DNA of 64,000 nucleotides from Halococcus sediminicola (GTDB taxonomy: Archaea > Halobacteriota > Halobacteria > Halobacteriales > Halococcaceae). The number at the start of each line of letters is the position of its first letter. The first letter of the stretch is position 1. A program made the translations under genes and the position numbers. Positions 17,620 to 25,978 of the stretch are shown here, piece after piece. The notes under the pieces are model-generated. The model was not told where the DNA came from, did no database searches, and saw nothing but the letters and a program-made list of their open reading frames with translations. Location of the stretch: the NCBI RefSeq assembly GCF_000755245.1, contig NZ_BBMP01000022.1, forward strand, positions 124,001 to 188,000, in the 5' to 3' direction.

Positions 17620-18366
17620 ATGTCACAGCAGCCAGTAGCGGACGGGCCGTCGTTTCATGTCAGACAGGAGACCGAGCCGGCCGCCGAAACGCTCATCGCC
17701 GGCTTCTCGACATTCGGTCTCGCCGGTCTCACGGCCGCCGACTACATCGTCGACCACCTCGACCTCGACGAGCGCGGGCACGTCACCGTCGACCAACTGC
17801 CGACGATCACGCCCTTCGAGAACGGCACGCCGCGCCACCACACGCGCTTTTTTTCGCGCGACGATCTCGATATCACCGTTTTGGTGGGCGACCTGTTCAT
17901 CCCACCGTTCGCCGCCGAGGCGTTCAGCACGGCGCTGCTCGACTGGACGGCCGAAAACGACGTCTCGGAGGTCACAGTCCTCTCGGGGATTCCGATTCCG
18001 CACGGACCGGACGGCCACCGGGTGTTCTACGTCGGTTCCGAAGACTACCAGGAGCGCCGGCTTTCGGGCACGGAGCTCCCGCCGATGACCGAGGGTTTCC
18101 TCGACGGCGTGAACGCGAGCCTGATGCAACGCGGAATGGAAAGCGACCTCGCAACAGGAATTCTCACGACGCCGGTCCACAGTCAGGGACCGGACATCGA
18201 GGCCGCGCTCCGGCTCATCGAGAGCGTACGCACGGTCTACGACGTCGACATCGACACCGAACCGCTCGAAGCGTTCGCCGCCGAGGTGCGGAACTACTAC
18301 GAAGGGCTGAGCCAGCACCTCGAAGCGACCGAGCCGCAGGACCGCCACGACATCATGTTCGGGTAG
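17620..18366 (+). CDS. PAC2-family protein (proteasome-assembly-chaperone-like)
   Basis: A 248-residue soluble protein of the PAC2 (ATP-grasp-like) family found in archaea. Signatures: LIAGFSTFGLAGLTAADYIVDHL at the start, VTVDQLPTITPFENG, DITVLVGDLFIPPFAAEAFS, and VTVLSGIPIPHGPDGHRV. Archaeal PAC2 proteins are thought to help proteasome assembly, mostly from similarity to eukaryotic PAC2; direct evidence in haloarchaea is not known to me. It is monocistronic and followed by mosaic element copy B, which belongs to the opposite gene. Confidence 0.82.
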   Translation: MSQQPVADGPSFHVRQETEPAAETLIAGFSTFGLAGLTAADYIVDHLDLDERGHVTVDQLPTITPFENGTPRHHTRFFSRDDLDITVLVGDLFIPPFAAEAFSTALLDWTAENDVSEVTVLSGIPIPHGPDGHRVFYVGSEDYQERRLSGTELPPMTEGFLDGVNASLMQRGMESDLATGILTTPVHSQGPDIEAALRLIESVRTVYDVDIDTEPLEAFAAEVRNYYEGLSQHLEATEPQDRHDIMFG

Positions 18367-18696
18367 CGCTGCTGTGACGGCTGCGGTGCAGTCGCGGTGG
18401 CGGTGCGGCCGCCGTGCGGGTGCGGTTCCTGGCGGATGAAGGGCGAACGAGCAACGCGAGTGAGGGCTTCTGCGGTCGGTGCGGAGGCAGGTGCGGAAAG
18501 TGCGGCATCCGCGCGAGTGAAACGAGCGCGGTTCACCGTGAGCGAACGAGCGGAGTCGTTCGAAAGACGCGAAGCGTCTTTCGTGATGACGAGAGAGCGT
18601 AGCTCTCTCGAACCACGAGTTGAGTGAGCGGGAATTTTTAGTCCAGGTTTTTGCAAGCGGGGGTCGCCGTAGGCGACCCTCCGCAGTAAAAAAGTG
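18367..18696 (-). repeat. 3' mosaic element, copy B (downstream of the SWIM gene)
   Basis: Read on the minus strand it starts right after the SWIM gene stop. It has a T-tract (18688-18693), an 8-bp triloop hairpin (18661-18668 with 18672-18679), GCAAAAACCTGGAC (18641-18654), a pair of triloop hairpins of 8 bp (18591-18598 with 18602-18609) and 9 bp (18562-18570 with 18574-18582), GGTGAACCGC (about 18528-18538), the GCATCCGCGCGA block (18505-18516), GAAGCCCTC (18462-18470), TTCGCCCTTCATCC (18434-18447) and a GC-rich tail with CCGCA repeats. The same blocks occur in copies A, C and D. No gene is seen in it. Confidence 0.75.
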
Positions 18697-18702
18697 GGTG
18701 TT

Positions 18703-19047
18703 CTAGAGAAAATCGCGCACTTCCGAATACCACATCTCGTGGTGGTCGAGCGCGCCGATGCGGCGGGCGATGTCGGCGGCGAGGGCGTGCCAGCAGCGCT
18801 CGTCGTCGTTCCCGGCATCGAGATTGTACGCCGAGTCCTTGCAGGTGCAGCCGCCGCCCTCGACGACGTACTCGTCGGTGTGGCCCACGACGACGGTGAA
18901 ATCGAGGTACTGCTTGACGCGCCGCTCGGCGACGGCCTCGATGGCGCGCACGCCTCGATCGCCGTGCGTGTCGATGATGCGCTCGGTGGCCGACGGGTCG
19001 AGCTCGCCGGTCGCGTCGAGCGCGCGCTGCCACTCGCTTGCGGTCAC
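18703..19047 (-). CDS. SWIM zinc-finger protein
   Basis: A 114-residue stand-alone SWIM protein. The zinc ligands CxC and CxH are visible in GGGCTCKDSAYNLDAG and the following DDERCWHALAADIARR. The N-terminal half is helical and hydrophilic. SWIM modules bind DNA, RNA or protein partners; in archaea small ones occur beside recombination or regulation genes, but no such neighbour is present here. It is divergent from an ABC transporter operon. Confidence 0.82.
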   Translation of the reverse strand: MTASEWQRALDATGELDPSATERIIDTHGDRGVRAIEAVAERRVKQYLDFTVVVGHTDEYVVEGGGCTCKDSAYNLDAGNDDERCWHALAADIARRIGALDHHEMWYSEVRDFL

Positions 19048-19165
19048 ACTCGCCGTTCGTCCCGCTGGATGAAAACCCGTTCGATGGTCGGGCGGGGACG
19101 TGGATACTCACGGCGCGGTCGCGTCAGACGAAAACATTTTTGCAGCGATTGACTGATCGGTTAGC

Positions 19166-19900
19166 ATGCCGCCTGCTATCGAAACCGAGGGCCTGACCAA
19201 GCGCTTCGACGAGACGGCCGTGGTCTCGGACGTCGACATCACCGTGCCCGCCGGATCGGTGTATGGCTTTCTGGGACCGAACGGCGCGGGCAAGACGACG
19301 ACCATGCGGATGTTGACGACGCTCGTGCGCCCGACGAGCGGGACGGCCCGCGTCGCCGGCCACGACATCGCAAACCGGGACGAAGTGGTTCCGGAGATGG
19401 GATTTCTGCCCGAGGAGCCGCCACTGTACGACGAACTCACCGCGCGCGAGCAGCTGCGCTACGTCACCGGTCTCCGCGATATGGAGAGAGAGGACTACAT
19501 CGAGACGCTGCTCGAACGGTTCGATCTCGCCGAGGACGCAAACGAACGGGTGGGAACGTACTCGAAGGGGATGAAACAGAAGACGGCGCTGATTCAGGCG
19601 GTCGTCCACGACCCCACGGTCGTCTTCCTCGACGAGCCCACATCGGGACTCGACCCGCGCGCCGCGCGCACGGTCTACGACCTCATCGGCGAACTCACCG
19701 ACGGCGGCACCACGGTGTTCCTCTCGACGCATATCTTACCAGTGGTCGAGCGCCTCGCCGACACGGTTGGCGTGCTCGACGACGGCTCGCTGGTCGCCGA
19801 GGATTCGCCCGAACGACTCACCCACCGTGCCGAAGAGGAGCGCTCGCTCGAAGACGCCTTCCTCGACGTGACGAGTGAAGCCCCGGCCGAAGCACGATGA
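19166..19900 (+). CDS. ABC transporter ATP-binding protein
   Basis: A 244-residue ABC-2 type ATPase. Walker A is GPNGAGKTTTMRML (about residue 38), the signature is VGTYSKGMKQKTALIQAV, Walker B is PTVVFLDEPTSGLDP, and the switch histidine is in FLSTHIL. It pairs with the permease that starts in a 4-nt overlap (ATGA), forming an exporter of unknown substrate. CATTTTTGC near 19135-19143 is a possible TATA box for a leaderless start. Confidence 0.93.
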   Translation: MPPAIETEGLTKRFDETAVVSDVDITVPAGSVYGFLGPNGAGKTTTMRMLTTLVRPTSGTARVAGHDIANRDEVVPEMGFLPEEPPLYDELTAREQLRYVTGLRDMEREDYIETLLERFDLAEDANERVGTYSKGMKQKTALIQAVVHDPTVVFLDEPTSGLDPRAARTVYDLIGELTDGGTTVFLSTHILPVVERLADTVGVLDDGSLVAEDSPERLTHRAEEERSLEDAFLDVTSEAPAEAR

Positions 19901-21540
19901 ACTGGCCCACGCCCCGGCGGAGTGTCGCCATCGCCCGCGTCGAGTACCGTCGGAGCCTGCGCGCCATGCTGCGGAACAGAACCCAACTGCTCGGTTTCGG
20001 GGTTTTTCTACTCCTGTTCGTGGGCATGCCGACCGTCGGCGGGAGCTACGTCGCCTACACCGCGGGCGAGGAGATGCTCGACGCCTTGCCGGTGCTCGAC
20101 GGTGCGCGCGGCGCGCTCGCGCTCGCGTGGCTCGGGCCAGTAGCCCTGATCGCCCAGCGCGCCGTCGGCACGACCGCCCGCATCGACGCCGAGGCGGGAA
20201 TGTTGACGACCGTGCCGGCCCCCGACGTTCTCGGGGGATTGGTGCTGGCGGAGGCCGCGCGCGTGCTGTCGGTCGCCGCCGTGCCGGTGGTCGCGGTGGC
20301 GGGGGCGTTCGCTCTCGGCATCGGCGCACCGGTGGCCGTTCTCAGTATCGTCGCGGCGCTGCTCGCGGTGTTCGTGACGGCGCTGCTCGCCGGCCACGTC
20401 GTTGGCGTGGCGATCAAGATCGTCGTCGGCCAGTCCGAACTGCTCACGCGATACAAGTCCGTCCTCGCTGTCGTCGCCTTTCTCGCCTACTTCGCCGCGG
20501 TCTCCTCGGAGGCGTTCGGGCGCGCGCTCGTCGAACTGTTCGGCCTGTTGCAGGACTCCCCGACCGCGTGGTTCGGCGACTTGCTCGTGGCCGGGGTTCC
20601 CGGTGTCGCTCCCTCGCCGGTGCGGGTCGTGGGTGCGCTCGCGCTGGTCGCGGCCGGCGTCCCGGTGTTGTTGGCCATCGACGTGCGCGCGGCCGAGCGG
20701 CTCTGGTACGCCGATCGAGCACAGCCGGGCACGCGAACCTACGAAGAGAGCGACGCCGATGGCACGGTTCTCTCGCGGATCGCCGCGGGCCCGACGCGCG
20801 CGGTCGTGCGGAAGATCTGGCGGCGGACCAAGCGCGCGCCGATACGGCTCATCTACGTCGCCTACCCGCTCTTTTTCCTGTTCGCGCCGCTCCAGCAGGT
20901 GTTCTCCACGGGAACGGTTCCCGCGTCGCTGCCGGTCTTGCTGGCGCTCTATGGCACGTGGGCGGTCGGCGCGGCGGCGCTCAACCCGCTCGGCGACGAG
21001 GGAGCGCTGCTGCCGCTGGCGCTCACGTCGGGCGTCCGCGGCGGGCAGTTCGTCCGCGGACACGTCCTCGCGGTGAGCGCTCTGGGACTGCCACTCGTCG
21101 TCGCGGTGACGGCGCTTTCGGGACTGCTGAGTCCTCTTGGGCCATCGCGTTGGCTGGCGCTCGCGGCCGCCAGCGCGCTGCTCTCCGTCGTCGGACCGGT
21201 GCTCGCGCTGGCCATCGGCACACGATTCCCGCGCTTCGGGACGGTCCGCGTGAGTCGGAGCCGGGAGGTGGTGATTCCGAGCAAGACCGCCTTCGCCTGC
21301 TACACGCTCGTGGTGACCGTCGGCGCGCTCGGGGCCGTGGTCGCGCTGGTGCCGGGCGGTGGGGCGGTCCTCTCGGATATCGTCGCGTTCGTCGCCAGTC
21401 TCGCCGGCCTCTCGGTCGCCATCGCTCCGCCGGTGCTCCGTGCGGTCGGCGCGGCCGCCGCGCTCGCGCTCGGAGTCATCGCCCCGCCGCTGGCCTATCG
21501 ATACGTCGCCCGGCGCTTCGAGCACTACACGCTCGCGTGA
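19897..21540 (+). CDS. ABC-2 type permease
   Basis: A 547-residue membrane protein with an N-terminal cytoplasmic stretch (ARVEYRRSLRAMLRNRTQLLG) followed by about 12 hydrophobic segments in two halves separated by a hydrophilic loop near residues 275-320. This size, roughly double a usual ABC-2 permease, suggests a fused or two-repeat permease. It overlaps the ATPase gene by 4 nt. Haloarchaeal genomes have many such pairs; the substrate cannot be inferred. Confidence 0.82.
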   Translation: MNWPTPRRSVAIARVEYRRSLRAMLRNRTQLLGFGVFLLLFVGMPTVGGSYVAYTAGEEMLDALPVLDGARGALALAWLGPVALIAQRAVGTTARIDAEAGMLTTVPAPDVLGGLVLAEAARVLSVAAVPVVAVAGAFALGIGAPVAVLSIVAALLAVFVTALLAGHVVGVAIKIVVGQSELLTRYKSVLAVVAFLAYFAAVSSEAFGRALVELFGLLQDSPTAWFGDLLVAGVPGVAPSPVRVVGALALVAAGVPVLLAIDVRAAERLWYADRAQPGTRTYEESDADGTVLSRIAAGPTRAVVRKIWRRTKRAPIRLIYVAYPLFFLFAPLQQVFSTGTVPASLPVLLALYGTWAVGAAALNPLGDEGALLPLALTSGVRGGQFVRGHVLAVSALGLPLVVAVTALSGLLSPLGPSRWLALAAASALLSVVGPVLALAIGTRFPRFGTVRVSRSREVVIPSKTAFACYTLVVTVGALGAVVALVPGGGAVLSDIVAFVASLAGLSVAIAPPVLRAVGAAAALALGVIAPPLAYRYVARRFEHYTLA

Positions 21541-21705
21541 GTTAGAACGATCCACAATCCCTCATCGTCGTCTGGAGTCGCTGCTGTCGAAGTAATTGTT
21601 TCGGCTGTTCGGCTTGGTGGTTGGTCGGGGTTCGATGGCTCGTTCGGGACGGTATCGCGCAACCGATGACAGACCGCTTTTCGCGCTCGAAGACCGACCG
21701 GCGAT

Positions 21706-22821
21706 ATGCACGTCACCGAGGGGAGCCTCGATTTCACGGTGCCCGAACAGCCCGAGGCGGGCGTCGGCGAAGACGTCTTCTTCAACCCCGCACAGGAACT
21801 CAACCGCGACCTCACGGTGGCGGTGCTCCGGGCCGTCCGCGAGCGCCACAGTTATGAATCGTATCTCGACGCTCACGCCGCGAGCGGCGTCCGTGGGGTG
21901 CGGGCCGCACGGGAGGGCTACGCGGCGACGCTCTGTGACCGCGACCCCGACGCGACCGCCCTCTGTCGGACGAATCTCGACCGGAACGATCTCGATGGCA
22001 CGGTGGTGACTCGCAACGCGAACGCGCTGCTCGCCGAGGAGCGCTTCGACGTCGTCGATCTCGATCCCTTCGGCACGCCCATCCCGTTCACCGACGCCGC
22101 CTTCCGGGGCGCGCGCCACCTCGTCTGCGTCACCGCGACCGACACCGCGCCGCTGTGTGGCGCGCACAAGGAGAGCGGGATTCGCTCGTACAGCGCCGTC
22201 CCGCAGAATACTGAATACCATGCCGAGATGGGCCTCAGAATCCTCCTCGGTGCGCTCGTCCGCACTGCCGCCCGCTACGACGTCGCCGCCATCCCAGTAT
22301 TGAGCCACGCGACGAGCCACTACGTCCGGACGTATCTCGCGCTGTCGCGGCGGGCCAGCGACGCCAACGACGCGCTCGATGAACTGGGGTACGTCCATCA
22401 CTGCTTTTCGTGTCTCCACCGCGAGACAGAGGAGGGACTCATCGCCCATCCCCCGGAAACGTGTCCGGCCTGCGGCGGGCGGGTGCGCACCGCCGGCCCG
22501 CTCTGGCTCGGTCGCGTCCACGACGACGAGTTTCTCGGCCGTGTCCGCGAGCAGGTCACCGACGAGATGGGCACCGCCGAGCGCGCCCGCGACCTGCTCG
22601 ACACGCTCGAAGGCGAACTCGATAGGCCAACGCACTACGACCAGCACCGCCTCTGCAAGCAGTGGAGTCGGTCGGCGAGCGCGATGGACGAGTTCCTCGC
22701 CCGCCTTCGAGCGGCGGGCTTCGCGGCCTCGCGAGCACACTACGGCGGCACGGCGTTCAAGACCGACGCTACGGTCGAGGAAATCGAGCGCGCGACCGTT
22801 CCGCCCGAGACGGAGCGGTGA
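21706..22821 (+). CDS. trm1: tRNA (guanine(26)-N2)-dimethyltransferase
   Basis: Makes N2,N2-dimethylguanosine at position 26 (and often 10-adjacent sites in archaea) using SAM. The 371-residue protein has the Trm1 marks: [36 protein letters not shown] (motif I region), [15 protein letters not shown] (catalytic DPFG), [22 protein letters not shown], and a C-terminal zinc-like set with CFSC and CPACGG. The start is ATG 21706; GCTTTT near 21677 is about 28 nt upstream. It is monocistronic between the ABC operon and the YihY cluster. Confidence 0.93.
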   Translation: MHVTEGSLDFTVPEQPEAGVGEDVFFNPAQELNRDLTVAVLRAVRERHSYESYLDAHAASGVRGVRAAREGYAATLCDRDPDATALCRTNLDRNDLDGTVVTRNANALLAEERFDVVDLDPFGTPIPFTDAAFRGARHLVCVTATDTAPLCGAHKESGIRSYSAVPQNTEYHAEMGLRILLGALVRTAARYDVAAIPVLSHATSHYVRTYLALSRRASDANDALDELGYVHHCFSCLHRETEEGLIAHPPETCPACGGRVRTAGPLWLGRVHDDEFLGRVREQVTDEMGTAERARDLLDTLEGELDRPTHYDQHRLCKQWSRSASAMDEFLARLRAAGFAASRAHYGGTAFKTDATVEEIERATVPPETER

Positions 22822-22865
22822 CGGAGAACGCGTAGCGGCGCGGACCGGCATCGAAGTCGGTGGGG

Positions 22866-22873
22866 TTCTTATC
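22866..22873 (+). promoter_or_regulatory. TATA-like box of the first YihY gene
   Basis: TTCTTATC centred about 26 nt before the GTG at 22896; supports that start over 22860. Confidence 0.45.
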
Positions 22874-22895
22874 GGCCGAACCAGAACCGACGGGC

Positions 22896-23738
22896 GTGAG
22901 AACCGGCACCGATACGACGGGGTGGACGAGTGGCGTACTCTCGATCGGCAGGACCGTCGTCGCGGTCGCCAGACAGGAGCAAATCACGCTCATGGCCGCG
23001 AGCCTCGCGTACTACCTCTTCACCGCGCTTGTCCCGCTCCTCCTGTTCTCGGTCATCGCGCTCTCGCTTTTGGGCAACGGCCTGCTCACACAGGTCTCGG
23101 GGACGGCATCGGGGACGGTCCTGCCGAGTGGCGTCTCGGTGCCCAAAACGCTGCTCGCCAACACACAGGGCCGATTTCGCGCGGCGGTTCTCGGAGCGGT
23201 CATCCTCGCGTGGAGCGCTCTCAGAACGTTCGGCGCGCTCGACGGGGCGTTCGCGGCGGTCTACGACGAACGTGAGGCGATATCGCCGGTCGATAAAGCC
23301 ATCGACGCGGCGGTGGTGTTCGTGACCGTCACGCTCGCGGCTGTGGCGCTCGCGGTCGTCGGCGGGGCGCTCGCACTCGCCGTCAAGGACCGACTCCTCC
23401 TGCGGGTGCTCTCGCCGTTCTTTTTGCTCGTCACGCTGGTCGTCGTCTTCGCGCCGCTCTACTACCTCCTGCCGGAGGTCGATGGCGTCACACTGGGCGA
23501 GATCCTGCCCGGAACGATGCTCGCGGCGTTCGTCTGGACGATATCGTCCGTCGTCGTGCGGCTGTACGCGACGACGTCGAGCAGCGTGCAGTTCTACGGC
23601 GTCGCCGGCGGCGTCCTGTTGGTGCTCACATGGTTGTACGTCGGCGGACTGGCGCTGCTGGTCGGGGCGGCGCTGAACGCGACGCTCGCCGGCCGCGTCG
23701 ACCCCGATGCCGAGTGGCTCCCGACAGAATATCTCTGA
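22896..23738 (+). CDS. YihY/BrkB (UPF0761) membrane protein, paralogue 1
   Basis: A 280-residue protein with about six membrane helices. Family marks are QEQITLMAASLAYYLFTALVPLLLF, RTFGALDGAFAAVYDE, and the conserved VVVFAPLYYLLPEVDGVTLGEILPGTMLA followed by YGVAGGVLLVLTWLYVGGLALLVGAALNA. Members were once called RNase BN wrongly; the real role is unknown. This is the first of three consecutive paralogues, each apparently with its own promoter. GTG 22896 is chosen by TATA spacing. Confidence 0.85.
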   Translation: MRTGTDTTGWTSGVLSIGRTVVAVARQEQITLMAASLAYYLFTALVPLLLFSVIALSLLGNGLLTQVSGTASGTVLPSGVSVPKTLLANTQGRFRAAVLGAVILAWSALRTFGALDGAFAAVYDEREAISPVDKAIDAAVVFVTVTLAAVALAVVGGALALAVKDRLLLRVLSPFFLLVTLVVVFAPLYYLLPEVDGVTLGEILPGTMLAAFVWTISSVVVRLYATTSSSVQFYGVAGGVLLVLTWLYVGGLALLVGAALNATLAGRVDPDAEWLPTEYL

Positions 23739-23790
23739 ATTTCCCGTGTGCCGCGCGCGGTACTTACGTCTCGACAGCGAAACCGCGTTC

Positions 23791-24603
23791 GTGTCGAGGA
23801 CCGACGACGCCATGGCCGTGGTCGTGGATGTGGTCGCGCTCGCCCGCCGGGAGCGGCTCGTGCTGACGGCGGCGAGCATCGCGTACTTCGCGTTCATCTC
23901 GCTGGTGCCGCTGTTGTTGTTGGTCGTGGTCGCGGTCACGGCACTCGGCGGCGACGCGCTGGCGATGCGGACCGTCACGCGGGCGACGCGCACGCTCGTG
24001 CCCGAAAACGCCGCCCTGTTGCGCGGGATCGTCTTCGGCGCGGCGGACGGCGGGGCGACGGCACTCAGTATCGTCGTCCTGCTCTGGGGTGCACTGCTGA
24101 CGTTTCGCGCGCTCAACACCGCCTTCGGCGGTATTTATGGTACTCACGGCGAGCGCTCGCTTCCGGGGACGATCGCCGACGTCGTGCTCGTGTTCGTCGT
24201 CGTCATCGTCGCCGTGGTGGCGATGGTCGTCGGCGGCGTCGTGCTGTCGGCCGTCGTCGAGACTCGGCTCTGGAAGACCTTCGGCCCGGTCGTCGTCTTC
24301 ACCGTCTTCACGGTCGTGTTCGTCCCGCTGTACTACATCCTGCCGGACGTCGACAGCGGGTTCGGCGAGATACTGCCGGGAACGATAGTCGCCGCCGCGG
24401 CGTGGACCGTCCTCCAGTCGCTCTTTGGCTACTACGCCACGATATCGACGCTGCCACAGCTCTACGGCGCGGCGAGCGCCGTCCTGTTGATCCTCGTCTG
24501 GCTCTACGTGGGCGGGTTCGCCCTGCTGGTCGGCGCGGCGCTGAACGCCACCCTCGCCGAGCGCGCCGACCCCGACGAGGGATGGGTTCCGGTCGACCAC
24601 TGA
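23791..24603 (+). CDS. YihY/BrkB (UPF0761) membrane protein, paralogue 2
   Basis: A 270-residue paralogue of the preceding gene with the same core: ERLVLTAASIAYFAFISLVPLLLLV, RALNTAFGGIYG, VFVPLYYILPDVDSGFGEILPGTIVA and LILVWLYVGGFALLVGAALNATLAERADPDEGW. Starts with GTG at 23791, about 28 nt after TACTTAC (23761-23767), which fits a leaderless transcript. It ends 68 nt before the third copy. The copies differ too much to be a recent duplication. Confidence 0.85.
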   Translation: MSRTDDAMAVVVDVVALARRERLVLTAASIAYFAFISLVPLLLLVVVAVTALGGDALAMRTVTRATRTLVPENAALLRGIVFGAADGGATALSIVVLLWGALLTFRALNTAFGGIYGTHGERSLPGTIADVVLVFVVVIVAVVAMVVGGVVLSAVVETRLWKTFGPVVVFTVFTVVFVPLYYILPDVDSGFGEILPGTIVAAAAWTVLQSLFGYYATISTLPQLYGAASAVLLILVWLYVGGFALLVGAALNATLAERADPDEGWVPVDH

Positions 24604-24640
24604 CCACCGAGGACGCCGCACGACGAGCGGCTTCCCGCCG

Positions 24641-24649
24641 ATTTATATA
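24641..24649 (+). promoter_or_regulatory. TATA box of the third YihY gene
   Basis: ATTTATATA centred 27 nt before the GTG at 24672; one of the clearest promoters in the window. Confidence 0.65.
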
Positions 24650-24671
24650 CCCGTCGGTCGAATGCGGGGTC

Positions 24672-25532
24672 GTGAGTACCAGCGCGCGCGTGACCTCCTT
24701 CGGCCGGACGTTCGTCGGGGAGGTACAGGACAAGGACATCACGTTCATCGCAGCGAGCCTCGCCTACTACGCGTTCGTCTCGTTGATACCGCTTCTCCTC
24801 CTCTTGCTCGTCGTCGTCTCGGTCGTCGTCGATCCGTCGACGGCCGAGGAGATCGTGACCGCCGCGACGAGTTCGCTCCCCACGAGCGCACAGCGCCTCG
24901 TCGAGGGGGCGGTCAGCAACCAGAACGGGGCGGCGGGGGCGACGGTCGTCAGCGTGATCGCGTTGCTCTGGAGCGCGCTCAAGCTGTTTCGCGGTCTCGA
25001 CACGGCGTTTTCGCGCGTCTACGGTCGTGAAGCGGGCGGTATCGTCGATCAGGTCAAAAACGGCGTCGTCACGCTCGCGGCGGTGGGTCTCGGGGCGATC
25101 GTCGCCGTCGGTCTCGGGGCGGCGGTCTCGCTGTGGCCGGTCGAGGTCGTCGTCAGCGGCGTCTCGCTGGTCGCAATCATCGGGACGCTCGCAACGTTGC
25201 TCGCGCTCGTGCTCGTCCTCTTGCCGCTGTATTACTTTCTGCCCGGAAGCGGTGTGACGGTCCGCGAGGCGGTGCCGGGAGCGGTCTTCGGGGCCGTCGG
25301 GTTCACCCTGCTCCAGATCGCCTTCCGCATCTACGCGGCCAGCGCCGGGGCGTTCGAGGCCTACGGCGTCCTCGGCGGCGTGTTGCTGTTGGTGACGCTT
25401 CTGTATTTCGCGGGGATGGTTCTCCTACTCGGAGTGGTGTTGAACGCGGTGCTTGCCGGACGGGTGGCCGGTACCGAGCGCTCCAAGGGCAGCGGTCTCG
25501 CTGCGCAGTTGCGCTCGGGGGGACGAGCATGA
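24672..25532 (+). CDS. YihY/BrkB (UPF0761) membrane protein, paralogue 3
   Basis: A 286-residue third paralogue: DKDITFIAASLAYYAFVSLIPLLLLLL, LFRGLDTAFSRVYG, LLPLYYFLPGSGVTVREAVPGAVFGA and YGVLGGVLLLVTLLYFAGMVLLLGVVLNAVLAGR. GTG 24672 is set by the strong TATA box at 24641-24649. The stop overlaps the following small membrane gene by 4 nt (ATGA), so paralogue 3 is coupled to it and probably to the PAP2 gene. Confidence 0.86.
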   Translation: MSTSARVTSFGRTFVGEVQDKDITFIAASLAYYAFVSLIPLLLLLLVVVSVVVDPSTAEEIVTAATSSLPTSAQRLVEGAVSNQNGAAGATVVSVIALLWSALKLFRGLDTAFSRVYGREAGGIVDQVKNGVVTLAAVGLGAIVAVGLGAAVSLWPVEVVVSGVSLVAIIGTLATLLALVLVLLPLYYFLPGSGVTVREAVPGAVFGAVGFTLLQIAFRIYAASAGAFEAYGVLGGVLLLVTLLYFAGMVLLLGVVLNAVLAGRVAGTERSKGSGLAAQLRSGGRA

Positions 25533-25978
25533 GCGAGGAGCCAGAGGAAACCGAGGAGATCGGCGAGCCGGTGCGGGAGGGGACCGACACGCGCCGAGGA
25601 GACCGGAGCGGCGGCGAGACCGCGACCCTCGACGACGTCGAGACCCTCCGGGAGGACGTCGTCGCGTTCGCAGACGAGGTCGAAGACCGCATCATCAAAC
25701 GCGACACGCTCGAAAACGATCTGAAGAAGTACGTCCGCAAACGCCAGCGCCGTGGTCACGTCCGCGGCTGGGGACCGTATCTCGTCTTACTCTACGGCAC
25801 CGTGATGACCGTCGGCGCGTTCGCCTATCTGAGCGGCGGATGGGCCATCCTCGCCATGCTCGTCGTCTGGCTCTCGACGCTCGGACTGTACGTCCTGATG
25901 ACCCTCGTCGGACTGGTCGGGACGGCCGTCGGCCTGCCGGGACGGCTCACCGAGCGAGTACGCGAGTTCCGCTCGTAG
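25529..25978 (+). CDS. Small membrane protein with acidic coiled N-terminus
   Basis: A 149-residue protein not assigned to a named family. Residues 1-35 are very acidic, about 36-75 are predicted helical and charged (DDVETLREDVVAFADEVEDR and on to KYVRKRQRR), then two membrane helices (YLVLLYGTVMTVGAFAYLSG and ILAMLVVWLSTLGLYVLMTL) and a short basic tail. Overlap with YihY paralogue 3 and immediate contact with the PAP2 gene (TAG followed by ATG) point to joint expression and a membrane-associated partner role. Confidence 0.7.
   Translation: MSEEPEETEEIGEPVREGTDTRRGDRSGGETATLDDVETLREDVVAFADEVEDRIIKRDTLENDLKKYVRKRQRRGHVRGWGPYLVLLYGTVMTVGAFAYLSGGWAILAMLVVWLSTLGLYVLMTLVGLVGTAVGLPGRLTERVREFRS

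Noticed and set aside
18397-18627. Short open frames inside element copy B
   Set aside because: They are arginine/serine-rich, start and stop differ between the element copies, and the conserved feature is nucleotide blocks and hairpins, not protein.
22860-23738. Tandem YihY genes as RNase BN
   Set aside because: The RNase BN label for this family was withdrawn; the sequence shows only membrane helices and no nuclease motif.
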